Shown here piece after piece: positions 8,065 to 17,600 of a stretch of DNA of 64,000 nt. The position numbers and the translations under genes are program-made. The notes under the pieces were generated by a model that saw only the letters and a program-made list of their open reading frames with translations, had not been told where the DNA came from and did no database searches. Origin of the DNA: Kitasatospora sp. SUK 42 (lineage in GTDB: Bacteria > Actinomycetota > Actinomycetes > Streptomycetales > Streptomycetaceae); contig NZ_LFMD02000007.1 in NCBI RefSeq assembly GCF_015776785.2, positions 1,187,895 through 1,251,894 of the forward strand. The letters are read 5' to 3'. How positions within the stretch are numbered: position 1 is the stretch's first letter; the number at the start of each line of letters is the position of its first letter.

Positions 8065-8880
8065 ATGACGGCGGCGAACGAGGCCGACGAGCAGTCCTGG
8101 TACGCGGTCCGCTGCGTCTTCCAGTGGAACGGCCGCGGCGGCACGTACGAGGAGCGCCTCACCCTGTGGCGGGCCGCCTCCGCGGACGAGGCCATCAGCC
8201 GGGCCGAGAACGAGGCCCACGACTACGCCCGCGACAACGGCCACCTCTACATGGGCCTGGCCCAGAGCTACCACCTGGCCACCGACGGGCGCCCGGGCGA
8301 CGGCGACGAGGTGTTCTCCCTGCTCCGCGACAGCCACCTCGACGGCGACGCCTACCTGGACCGCTACTTCGACACCGGCGACGAGCGCCAGCACACCGCC
8401 CCCGGCCCCGATCCGACGTCCTCGGCGTCCGCCGAACACCCCGAGGCACCAGGGAGCCGTACGGAGCTGGTGAGCGCGATCAAGCAGGCTGCCGAAGCCG
8501 GCGTGTGGCGCGGCACCGGAAACCTGTACGAGGAGGCGCTGGAGAACATCGAGCACTTCCCCGCTCCCCCCACCGGCTCCGAGATCCCCGACCGGGAGGC
8601 CTTGGCGGCCGCGCTGGCGGACACCGTGGAAGCCTGGCGGCGGGACGCCGCGTCCGACGGGACGGGAAGGCCTGGAGTCATCTACTCGTGGTACGACGAC
8701 CAGGCCCGGCAGTTGCGGATGTCGTTCGTTTCCGGCGGTCGCGGCGACATCCCCTTCCGGGCGCCCCTGCGGTTCGTCGATCGCGCACAGGACGTCGTGG
8801 ACGCCTTCCTCGCCGGTGAGTACCGCGATCCCGACACCCCGTTGAAGGTCTTCGCCCTCGAACTGGCGGGAGAAGCCTGA
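8065..8880 (+). CDS. DUF4288 domain protein
   Basis: 271 aa; ATG 8065 follows AAGGAG at 8053-8058. Residues ~10-95 (WYAVRCVFQWNGRGGTYEER, later AENEAHDYARDNGHLYMGLA and SYHL) match the DUF4288 pattern of small proteins that start with an aromatic WY(A/S)V strand. The remaining ~175 residues are acidic and contain a segment with YSWYDDQARQLRMSFVSG, perhaps a second small alpha/beta domain. Biochemical role unknown. The 42-aa gene lies just upstream. Confidence 0.7.
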   Translation: MTAANEADEQSWYAVRCVFQWNGRGGTYEERLTLWRAASADEAISRAENEAHDYARDNGHLYMGLAQSYHLATDGRPGDGDEVFSLLRDSHLDGDAYLDRYFDTGDERQHTAPGPDPTSSASAEHPEAPGSRTELVSAIKQAAEAGVWRGTGNLYEEALENIEHFPAPPTGSEIPDREALAAALADTVEAWRRDAASDGTGRPGVIYSWYDDQARQLRMSFVSGGRGDIPFRAPLRFVDRAQDVVDAFLAGEYRDPDTPLKVFALELAGEA

Positions 8881-9120
8881 GCGCTGGGCGAGGACCGCAT
8901 CCTCTCCATCGACGGCATGTCAATCCCGGCTGACCGAGCTGGAAGCGGGTGACTGCACGCCGGACCTGACCGATCCGGGGCACGCGCTCAGGGAGTTCCT
9001 CCCGCATGACGACTTCACCGAGCTGTTCACCGCGCACAGACTCCGCGACGGCGGCAGCGAGGTGCTCGCCGGGGAGGTCGAGCAGACGCCGAGGAGGAGC
9101 ACAACTCCGGGTGACCACAA
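8881..9120 (+). pseudogene. Decayed coding fragment
   Basis: After the DUF4288 stop, coding-like composition continues but is broken. One frame gives RILSIDGMSIPAD and then stops; from about 8932 another frame gives LTELEAGDCTPDLTDPGHAL and then DDFTELFTAHRLRDGGSEVL without a good start. This looks like the remnant of a frameshifted gene or a degraded 3' end. No family was recognised. Confidence 0.35.
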
Positions 9121-9134
9121 CCGACAAGTGAGAG

Positions 9135-9168
9135 CGGCCCTGCTCCGGAGTCCTCGGGAGCAGGGCCG
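9135..9168. terminator. Stem-loop terminator
   Basis: Perfect 12-bp stem CGGCCCTGCTCC / GGAGCAGGGCCG with a 10-nt loop, lying between the plus-strand DUF4288 region and the convergent end of the candidate immunity genes. There is no clear T-run, as is common in high-GC actinobacteria. Confidence 0.75.
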
Positions 9169-9177
9169 TCCCGTGCC

Positions 9178-9894
9178 CTACTCCGGACGTGCGAGAGTCC
9201 GCCGCACCGAACGCGGCACCCGGTACGGCAACTGCGCGGACCGCTCCCGCACCCAGGCCCGACCGGCCGGGCGGTCCCTCGTCCAGCCGTCCGCGATCCG
9301 CGCCGGGAACCGGAAGGCGGTCAGCCACGGAAAGTCCGAGAACGGGCCCGGAATCCGGTGGCAGGCCCCCGCGATGTCAGCGATCAGCCGCCAGTCCACC
9401 GGGCCGTCCGTCACCGAGGCGAGACGACGCATGTCCACCAGCCCGGCCAGCACGATGTCATCACACCAGCGCCCCACCGACCCCCGCCCCGCCCTCGGCA
9501 CCACCTCCCCCGGTGCCGTGGACGACGGGTACCGCGCCGCCAACCGCCGCACCGGCTCGATCGCCGCACCCCGGCGGTACCCCCGCGCCTGCCGCGCCAT
9601 CCAGTGCCGTCCGTACTCGTCCGCCGCCGCCCACACCCTCCCCAGCAACTCCCGGTCAGACGGACACCGACGACCCGAGTACCGGGAACACAGCACCCGG
9701 ACGTGATGGGTGACGGACGCCACCGACGCCGCGTACTCCCCCGCCACCAATTCACCCGGCCAGTCGGACGCCGCCTCCAGGCTCTCTCCGCTCAACCCGT
9801 CCCACGCCACGGACCGCAGCTCGATCAGGCCCCCGTCCCCGAGCTCCTCCACCAGAAAGCAGGCCGTAACCCCATGCAAGGGGTCAACCCCCAT
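9178..9894 (-). CDS. Candidate immunity protein, one copy of a ~235-aa domain
   Basis: 238 aa. Its whole length aligns by eye with each half of the upstream 471-aa protein: a first part ending ASVASVTHHVRVL, then GRVWAAADEYGRHWMARQ, DDIVLAGLVDMRRLASVTDG, ACHRIPGPF, and a signature tail RAWVRERSAQLPYRVPRS. The ATG at 9894 overlaps the stop of the upstream gene by 11 bp, so they are co-translated. The position directly behind an Rhs toxin gene, on the same strand, is where immunity genes sit, and repeated immunity domains are known for polymorphic toxin loci. The function is inferred from position; the domain is not one I recognise. Confidence 0.7.
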   Translation of the reverse strand: MGVDPLHGVTACFLVEELGDGGLIELRSVAWDGLSGESLEAASDWPGELVAGEYAASVASVTHHVRVLCSRYSGRRCPSDRELLGRVWAAADEYGRHWMARQARGYRRGAAIEPVRRLAARYPSSTAPGEVVPRAGRGSVGRWCDDIVLAGLVDMRRLASVTDGPVDWRLIADIAGACHRIPGPFSDFPWLTAFRFPARIADGWTRDRPAGRAWVRERSAQLPYRVPRSVRRTLARPE

Positions 9895-11299
9895 GGTCCA
9901 CCGCCTCCAGCGTCCGCAATATCGAGCGCGGCACCCGGTACGGCAACTGCGCGGAGCGCTCCCGCGCCCAGGCCCGGCCAGCGGGCGACATCATGGACCG
10001 CCCTTTGGCAAAGCGCCCCGAATACCGGAGGGAGGCCATCAGACGGTTCGACGGAGGAAAGGGCACCCGGTAGCAGACACTCAGGATGTCGGTGATCCGC
10101 TGCCAGTCCACCGGGCCGTCCGTCACCGAGGCAAGGCGGCGAATATCCACCAGCCCGGCCCGCACGATGTCCTCACACCAACGCGCGATCACCCCACGCC
10201 CCGAATCCGTCAGTTCCTCCCCCTGCACGGCCGCGGACTCGTACTCCTCCGCCAGCCGACTCAGAGCCCTAGAAGCCAGACCCCCCACAGCCAGCCAGCA
10301 GCAGCGCGTCAACCAGTGCCGCCCGTACTCGTCCGCCGCCGCCCACACCCGCGCCATCACCTCCAACTCGGACATCCGCGGGCCACCCGGGCGTCGCGAA
10401 CTCAACAACCGCACATGGCGGGTGACGGACGCCACCGACACCACGTACTCCGACTCCACCAATCCGCCGGGCCATTCGTACTCCGCAGACGGCCGCTCGC
10501 CTCTCAGGTGGGCGTGGGCCACGGAGCCGATCTCGCCCAGGCCCTCGTTCGTGCACGTCCTCACCAGGGCACGGGCATCGGCCTGACTCAACGGATCACC
10601 CCAGTCCGCCGGCTCCGGCAACCCCAACGTCCGCTGGATCGAGCGCGGCACCCGGTACGGCAACTGCGCGGAGCGCTCCCGTACCCAGGCCCGGCCGGTC
10701 CGCGACGTCGAGAACCAGCTTTCCCCCAGGTGCCGGGGGACCAGCACCGGCCGCACCGGCGCCAACATGGCCGCCGGATAAGGAATCCGGTGGCAGGCGT
10801 CGGCAATCTCCTTGATCTGCTGGCGGGCCTCCTCCGCCAGTTCGCCCGGCGCGTGGGCCGAGGCCAGCTCGTAGACGTCCTCGAACCCCGCGCTGTGCAG
10901 GCCCTGACACCACCGCACCGACGCCACGTGACGCCGACGCCGGGCAGTACCGCCCACCGGAGCGGTCCGCAGCGCCGCCACCAGTGCCCGGTACACGGTC
11001 TCACCGCCGTACTCACGGCAGGTGGCCAGCAGCCAGCGCTGCCCGATCGGATCCGCCGCCCGCAACCCGGCCACCAACGCCACCTCCGCCCCGGACCCTT
11101 CCGCCCAAGCGCTCCTGACCCGTCGACAGACGTCCGCCACCCCCGCCAAGTACTCCGCCAGCGCCTCAGCCCCCGGCGCCACCCCGGCCACGGCCGCCTC
11201 CGCCTCGAACACTTCGGCAGACCGCGCGACGCCCCGCACGGTCAGGAACCCCTGCAACGTGCACCACTTCAGCACCCATGCCGCATCGGCTCGCTTCAT
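9884..11299 (-). CDS. Candidate immunity protein with two tandem copies of the ~235-aa domain
   Basis: 471 aa; ATG 11299 follows AGGAGG and lies 34 bp after the Rhs stop, indicating co-expression with the toxin. Unit 1 covers residues ~1-232 and ends in RAWVRERSAQLPYRVPRS; unit 2 covers ~235-471 with the near-identical RAWARERSAQLPYRVPRS. Shared landmarks between units are VASVTRHVRLL/HVASVRWCQGLH, (Y/W)GRHWL-type segments, ACHRIPYP/VCYRVPFP and the tail. There is no signal peptide or membrane segment, so it should be cytosolic, as expected for protection against a nuclease-type toxin. A third unit is the following gene. Confidence 0.75.
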   Translation of the reverse strand: MKRADAAWVLKWCTLQGFLTVRGVARSAEVFEAEAAVAGVAPGAEALAEYLAGVADVCRRVRSAWAEGSGAEVALVAGLRAADPIGQRWLLATCREYGGETVYRALVAALRTAPVGGTARRRRHVASVRWCQGLHSAGFEDVYELASAHAPGELAEEARQQIKEIADACHRIPYPAAMLAPVRPVLVPRHLGESWFSTSRTGRAWVRERSAQLPYRVPRSIQRTLGLPEPADWGDPLSQADARALVRTCTNEGLGEIGSVAHAHLRGERPSAEYEWPGGLVESEYVVSVASVTRHVRLLSSRRPGGPRMSELEVMARVWAAADEYGRHWLTRCCWLAVGGLASRALSRLAEEYESAAVQGEELTDSGRGVIARWCEDIVRAGLVDIRRLASVTDGPVDWQRITDILSVCYRVPFPPSNRLMASLRYSGRFAKGRSMMSPAGRAWARERSAQLPYRVPRSILRTLEAVDHGG

Positions 11300-11333
11300 C
11301 GGTCCCGTCCTCCTGGTCGACTCCGGACGCCAC

Positions 11334-11669
11334 CTATCGAAGCCGATAGACGTATATCGGCGTGTCCCACGGGATCTTTCCATCGATCGCCTTCTGCCTG
11401 AGGACGAAGAGCCGGTGGTTCCCGTTGTCGACCGTCTTGCCGTCGCTCAACAGAGTCGGGTACATGCCGTCTGCGGGCCGGAAGATCGACTGCAGCAGCT
11501 TGCCCTTGTCGAACAGCCTCTGTGCCTGCTTCAGCTTCTTGTCGCTCTCCGCGTTCCCATGGATGACGTCCCGGAACCACTTCCCGTTCAGGTCGGCGAT
11601 GGTTCCGTTCGGCTCCGGCTGCCGACGCAGGAAGACCCGCTGGAACTTGTTGAAGTTCGGGTAAGGGGC
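11334..11669 (-). other. Toxin tip domain of the Rhs protein, ParB/sulfiredoxin-like
   Basis: Encodes the 111 residues after the HINT cysteine. Notable segments are FNKFQRVFLRRQPEPNG, GKWFRDVIHG, FRPADGMYPTLLSDG, VDNGNHRLFVLRQKA and WDTPIYVYRLR. The order strand - DG - (D/E)xGNHRL - helix resembles the ParB/Srx nucleotide-binding fold, whose members include nuclease toxins. The DNA here is visibly less G+C-rich than the Rhs repeats, consistent with an exchangeable tip. The fold call is by motif only. Confidence 0.55.
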
Positions 11670-14600
11670 ACAGTTGTGCACCAGCACCGGTGTCCCGCCG
11701 GCCACCACGTAGTACGTGTGGACGTCCGCGACGGTGAGGTCGTACGCGGCGCGCGGGGTCGTGGTGTAGCTGGTCGCCGAGGTGACGGTGGCGCCGGTGC
11801 CGTCGGCGGTCAGGACCTCGTGGCCCGGCTGGAGTTGGCCGGCCTCGACCCAGCGGTCGGCGGTGACGTCCCAGAAGGGGTGGGTCACCGTGACGGTGAG
11901 CCGGGCGGACGCGCCGTCGGCGGGCCGCAGGGCGAGGTCGGTGAACTGTCGGTCGTCGGGGGTGGTGATGGTGGCGGTGACGGCCTTCGGTTCGCTGCGG
12001 CCGGTCTGCGGGTCGGTCGTGGCGACCTGGTCGGCCACGGCGACCTGCTCGATCGGCTTGGCGGTGCCGTCGGCCAGCATGACCAGGGTTCCGGCGGGGA
12101 AGCTGTGGCAGGCCTCGAAGAGTTCGGCCACCTTCGGCCCGAGGGTTTTCAGCAGACTCGCGCCGACGATGCTCGCGCCTTCGCCGACGAGGGCGGAGCC
12201 TGCGCCCTCCACGGTTCCTTGCAGCAGGCTCTGCTGCTTGTCCTTCGGGCTGAGCAGGTTGTGCGCCGCGGTGCCCGCCGCGCCGGCCGCCGCGCCGCAG
12301 CCGGCCACGCCGGCGACCAGGCTGGCGCCGCCGGTCTCGGGGGCGGCCAGGCCGGCCGCGCTGTAGCAGCCGATGTAGGTGACGCCGCTGACGATGGCTC
12401 CGCCGATGTCGGCCTTGTGGTCCCACAGGCAGCCGAACAGGCGTTGCAGGCAGCCCTTCTTCTTCTTGGGTTGGGTTCCGCCGTGCCCGTTGCCGTTGCC
12501 GCTGGTGGTGGCGATCTTGGCCGGGGCGTAGCGGGCACTGGCCCAGTAGCTTGCCGTCGACGTGCCTTGGGCGCACTCGATGGTGGCGCAGAAGCTGGCC
12601 GGGGCGAAGACGGGTTGTGGGGCGGTCGGGTTGTAGATGCCCTTGCCGCAGCCGTTGGGGTAGCAGTCGTCGGGTATGAGGCCGCTCGGGTCGCTCTGGT
12701 TGACCGGGTCGTTCTCGCTGTACGCGTACCCGTTCCACTGTTGCGGGTTGCCGACGTCGAGCAGGAGGTCGGGGTTGATGAACCGTCCGGTCCTCGGGTC
12801 GTACTCGCGGGCACCGAGGTTGGTCAGGCCGGTGGTGTCGTCCTTGAGCCCGCCCACGAAGCCCTTCTGCCCTGCCCAGGAACCGGCATCGGGCTGGGTG
12901 CCGCGGGGGTTGCCGAAGGGGTCGAGCGGACGGCGGGTGACGGCCATGCCGGCGGCGGTGTTGACCTGCACGTTGCTGGTGCCGTGCGGGTCGCTGGCCT
13001 GGACCAGCAGGGTGCCGCCGCCGATGGCCGAGGTGACCCGGGTGAGCGAGAGTCCTCCGGGGGCACCGAAGTAGCGGGTGTTGCTGGTGCTTCCGTTGCT
13101 GCTGCTGGTGTCGAGGGTGAGTTCGTCGGTGGTCAGGCTGAGCGTGGTCTGCCCGGGGTTGCGGCGGATCAGCAGGCCGCCGTCGGCGTCGTACAGGTAG
13201 GTGGTGGCGCCGGGCTTGGCGGTCTGGCTGTCGCCGGCGAGGCGGTCCTCGCCGTCCCAGGTGAGGGTGGTGGTGCCGGTGGTGTCGGTGATCGAGGCGG
13301 TGTTGCCGGCCGCGTCGTACTGGTAGGTGACGGCCTTGGGGCCGGCGGCCGAGGTGGTGGTGGAGCTGAGCAGGGCGTGCGGTCCGCCGGTGCCGCCGCC
13401 GGTGTTGGGCGCGATGGTCGGGGTGTTGACGCTCTTGGCGGCGCCGAAGGTCTGGGTGGTGGTGACGTCCTTGGCGGTGTTGCCGGTGACGTCGTGCTGG
13501 ACCAGGCCGGTGCGGTTGCCGGTGGCGTCGTAGCTGTAGCTCTGCCAGTACGGGCTGGGCCCGCCGACGGTCTTGCCGCCGTTCGCCGTGGTGGCCGGGC
13601 CGGTGGCGTTGTCGCAGCCTCCGATGCCGGGCACGACGTTGGAGCTGCCGGTGCCGTGCTTGGTGCCGGAGGTGTCGGTCCAGTCGGCCGTGGTGTGGAG
13701 GGAACCGGTGTCCGTCCAGGCCTGGGTGAGCCGGCCGAGGTAGTCGTAGGTGAAGCACTGGGTGTCGGTGGCCTTGGCGTCCTGGATGTTGGATGCCGAG
13801 GTCAGCCGACCTGAGGCGGTGTAGGTGTAGCCGGTCTGGTCGACGGCGACGGTGCCGTTCTGCCGGTCCAGGAAGGAGTTGATGACCCGTCCGGTGGCCC
13901 CGTCGATCTGCGTGGTGCTGACGGTCTGCAGGCCCGGCGGTCCCACCACGGTGCGCACCGGCCGGGACATCGCGTCGTAGGTGACCCCGGCGACGAGGGT
14001 GTCGCCGGCGGTGTTGGCGGTCTGCAGCAGCCCGGTGTCGCTGTAGGAGTAGTAGACCGTCTCGGCAGGCAGGCCGCCCGCGGCCGGGAGGTCCATCGAC
14101 TGCAGCGTGCCGATGTACGGGTAGTAGGTGAAGTTGGTGGTGTACGTCCCGGCGAGCGCGCCCTCGGTCGAGGGGATCGTGGTGGAGCTGCCGGTGGGGC
14201 GGTCCATCGCGTCGTAACCGGTGACGGCCTTGGTGTAGGCGGCGGCGCCCGGTACCGCTCCGCCGACGTAGCGGGTGGAGGAGGCCGGCAGGCCCTTGGT
14301 CACGGTGTCGTACGTCCAGGCGGCCAGTTGGTTGGCCGGAGCGACGGTGCCGGTGTACATGCCGGTCTTGCGACCGATCAGGTCGTAGGTGTAGGCGAGG
14401 GTGTTCCCGCGGGCGTCGGTGGTGTGGTCGATGCGGGAGTTGGCGTCGTACGCGGTGCGGCTGGTGCCGGAGTCGGGGTCGGTGAGGCTGGTCAGGCGGC
14501 CGCGCTGGTCGTAGGAGTAGCTCCAGGTGTTGCCGGAGGAGTCGGTGCGGGTTGCGGGCTGGCCGCTGGGGGTGTACGTGAAGGTGGAGATGTCCGCGTC

Positions 14601-17600
14601 GGCGGGCTTGCCGGTCGGGGTCGGCGTCCGGTACTGCCAGCTGGCGACGACCCGGCCGCGGGAGTCGCTGATGCTGGTGCTCGGGGCGGCACCGTCCGGG
14701 GGTGTGGTGTCGACGCGGTCGGCGCCGGGGTAGGCGGTGGCGGTGGCCCACTGGAGGTTGCCGTAGGAGCGGGTCTCGGCGCGCACGATGCGGCCCTGGC
14801 CGTCGAAGGTGTTCCAGGTCTGGGAGGGGACCTGGGAGTCCTGCGGCAGGTAGATGTTGCTGGTCGGGGCGGAGGTGGCCTCGTAGTACGGCGCGGAGGT
14901 CTTGATCGGCCAGCCGTGCGAGTCGTAGACGGTGTCGGTGATCAGCCGGCCGGTCTGGCGGGCGTCGCTGGTGCGCTGGGTCTGGCGCAGCCGGCCGAGG
15001 CCGTCGTAGAGGTCGCGCTGGCCGGAGTAGGCGTTGCCGGTGCGCTTGAGCCACTCGCTGGTGATCACCGAGGGCCCGTTGACGCCGTTGACGCTGTAGG
15101 AGTAGCGGTAGCTCGGGGAGAGGCTGGTGTCGCGTTCCGGGGTCCAGGCGGCGGTGAGGCGGCCGAGGCCGTCGTACTGCTGGGTGGTGGTGCGCCCGTT
15201 GAGGTCGGTGGAGGAGGTGGTGGCGCCGCGGCCCTGGTCGACGGTGACGGTGGTGGTCCAGCCAGCGCCCATGGGGCCGGTGGTGACGACGGTGCCGGCG
15301 AGTTCCCCGGTGGCGGGGGTGTAGTTGGTGGTGGTCACGCCCGGGGTGGTGCTGGGGGCGGCGATCCGGGTGCCGCTCGCGTCGTAGCCGGAGCCGTCGG
15401 TGGAGGTCGAGCTGGTGATGCGGCCGTAGTCGTCACGGGTGGTGGTGCCGTTGAGGGCGTAGACCGCGTTGCCATTGTCGTACCGGTCGAGGGTCTGCGA
15501 GCTGGTGGCGTCGCCGGTGGCTCCGGCCCGGCCGTACGGCTTGCCGTCGTAGAGGGTGCGGCTGACGCTGACGGTGTTGCCCGGGCCGGGGTCGGTGCCG
15601 CACGCCCCGGTGGTGACGGCGGTCTGCGCGATCAGTTCGGTGAGCAGCGGGTTGTCGCTCTGGCTCACGTACGTGTTGGTGGTGCAGGTCGGTGGGGTGG
15701 CGGCGGTGCCGTCGCCGAGGTCGGCTACCGACAGCAGGCGGTTGCCGTTGGCCGGGTCGCTGGTGGCGACGCTGGTGGTGGTGCGCCAGGTGCCGTCGCT
15801 CAGCAGGGCCTTGGCGATGCTGGTGACCTTGTTGGCCGGGTAGCGGGCGAGCAGGTCGGGCATGCCGCCGGACTGCGCGTGGGTGGCGGTGGCTTTCTGG
15901 GGTGTTTCGGAGAGCGTGCCGTTGATCGACACCACGGTGCCGCCGACCTGGTCGAAGGTCTCGGTGGCGACGACCTGGCCGGCCTGCCACTCGTTGTCCG
16001 GAACGGCGCCGCCGAGCGGGCTGGGAACGTCGGGGACGGTGCGCAGGGTCGTGCTGTCAGCGAGGTGGTCGCCGACCATGCCTTGCAGGTAGGTGACCCT
16101 CTGCTGGGTCTTGGGCGCCTCTCCCGGGTACGCGCTGCCGGTGGTGGTGGTCACCGTCCGGAAGCCTCGGAACTGGTCCCAGGTGCGGGTCTTGGGGTCG
16201 GCGAACTCGGCGTCGTTGCGGTGCCAGGCGGCGCCGCCGTCGTAGCTGTAGGCGGTGGTCTTGGTGACGGCAACACCGGTGACGGCGTCCTGTTCGCTGA
16301 CGTCCTTGACGAGCGGCTTGTCGAACCAGTCGTCCACCGGATCGGTCGCGCCGGGCTTGTACCACTTGACCGGCATGCACGGCATGGAGTTGTTGTCGGC
16401 GGAGGACGGCATCCGGTTGTTGACCCGGGAGCACGCGGCGGTGGAGTAGTTGACGACGATCCGGCCGCCGGTCTCGGTGGTGATCTGGGAGATGCGCGGG
16501 CGGATGAACTTGGGCTGCGCCGGGTCGAGTCCGTCGATCCGGTTGGCGATCGGGACGGCGGTGAAGGAGACGGCGGGCAGCGCGGCGGCGGCGCGGCCGT
16601 TGGTGCCGGTGCGGGTGATCGAGTCGAGCCAGAGGGTCTTGGCGGTGTTGTCGCCCGGGTTGAAGAAGGACTGTCCGAGGTCCCAGCGGTCGACGGTGAC
16701 GGGTGAACCGTTGACGGTGACCTGGGTGGTGATCGTGGTGAGGCGCTTGGTGGTGAAGAACGTGGGGCTGGTGTTGGGGCAGCTTCCGGTGCCGGTGCAC
16801 AGCTGGTCGATCGGCGTGTCCGACCAGTTGGCGGCGTTGGCGGTGGTGCGGTCGCTCTCCTTGCAGGTGAAGGAGCCGGCGGGGAAGCAGCGTTCGGCCG
16901 TGGTGAAGAGCACGCTGGCGGCCGGCTTGCGGCTGCCCTTGGCGGCGATCTGCTCGGGCAGCCGCTGGCCGTAGTCGATCCGGCTGAGCGTCGCGGCGCG
17001 CTGGTAGCCGGTCGGGCTGCCGTTGGCGCTGGTCGGGCTGCCGCCGCGGTTGTAGGTGTTGGTCTCCGGCGCGTAGCTGTACGTGGTCAGGTTCCTGTGG
17101 GTGTCGACGACGTAGTCGAGGTTCCACCGCCAGCCCATGGTGCACCACGAACCCTTGCCGCTGGAGGCGGAGTTGCACGGGTCGCCACTGTTCGGCGAGT
17201 AGACCGGGACGGCGAGGGCGGCGTTGCTCGCGGGGTCGCTGCCGTCGCCGCCGGGCAGGTGGTTGAGGCCGAAGTAGTACTCGATGCCGTCGTGGGTGGA
17301 GACCTTCCAGTACTCGCCGGTGCTGGTGCCGTTGGCGGCGCCGGTGAGCTGCTCGACCGTGGTGCCGTCGTCGCCCTGGAGGTGCCAGACACCGCTGCTG
17401 TCGTCCTTCACCAGGGCGCCGGAGTGGCCGCCGAGGGCGAGGCTGGCGTTCTGGCCGCCCCAGCAGAGGTCGCCGGACTTGTCGATGCCGGCCTTGTCAC
17501 ACGGCTTGTAGGAGCGCTCGATGAAGCCGGGGTCGTAGCTCCAGCCGTCGCCGATCCAGGAGGACTGGCTGTTGGTGGCCGAGGTGCGGCCATCCACGGC

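Larger units (their letters stand above)
9178..11299 (-). repeat. Three tandem copies of one protein domain across two genes
   Basis: Unit 1 ~10600-11299, unit 2 ~9884-10600, unit 3 9178-9894. The most conserved block encodes RSAQLPYRVPRS and its DNA is nearly identical in all three, at about 9205-9240, 9925-9960 and 10640-10675. Identity elsewhere is clearly lower, so the copies are old or diversifying. Confidence 0.8.

Noticed and set aside
8881-9120. Functional gene downstream of the DUF4288 gene
   Set aside because: Frames are interrupted and no start codon with ribosome site fits, so it is listed only as a remnant.
11022-16706. Long plus-strand frames opposite the Rhs gene
   Set aside because: Low-complexity Gly/Val/Ala translation caused by high GC; the Rhs repeats are on the minus strand.
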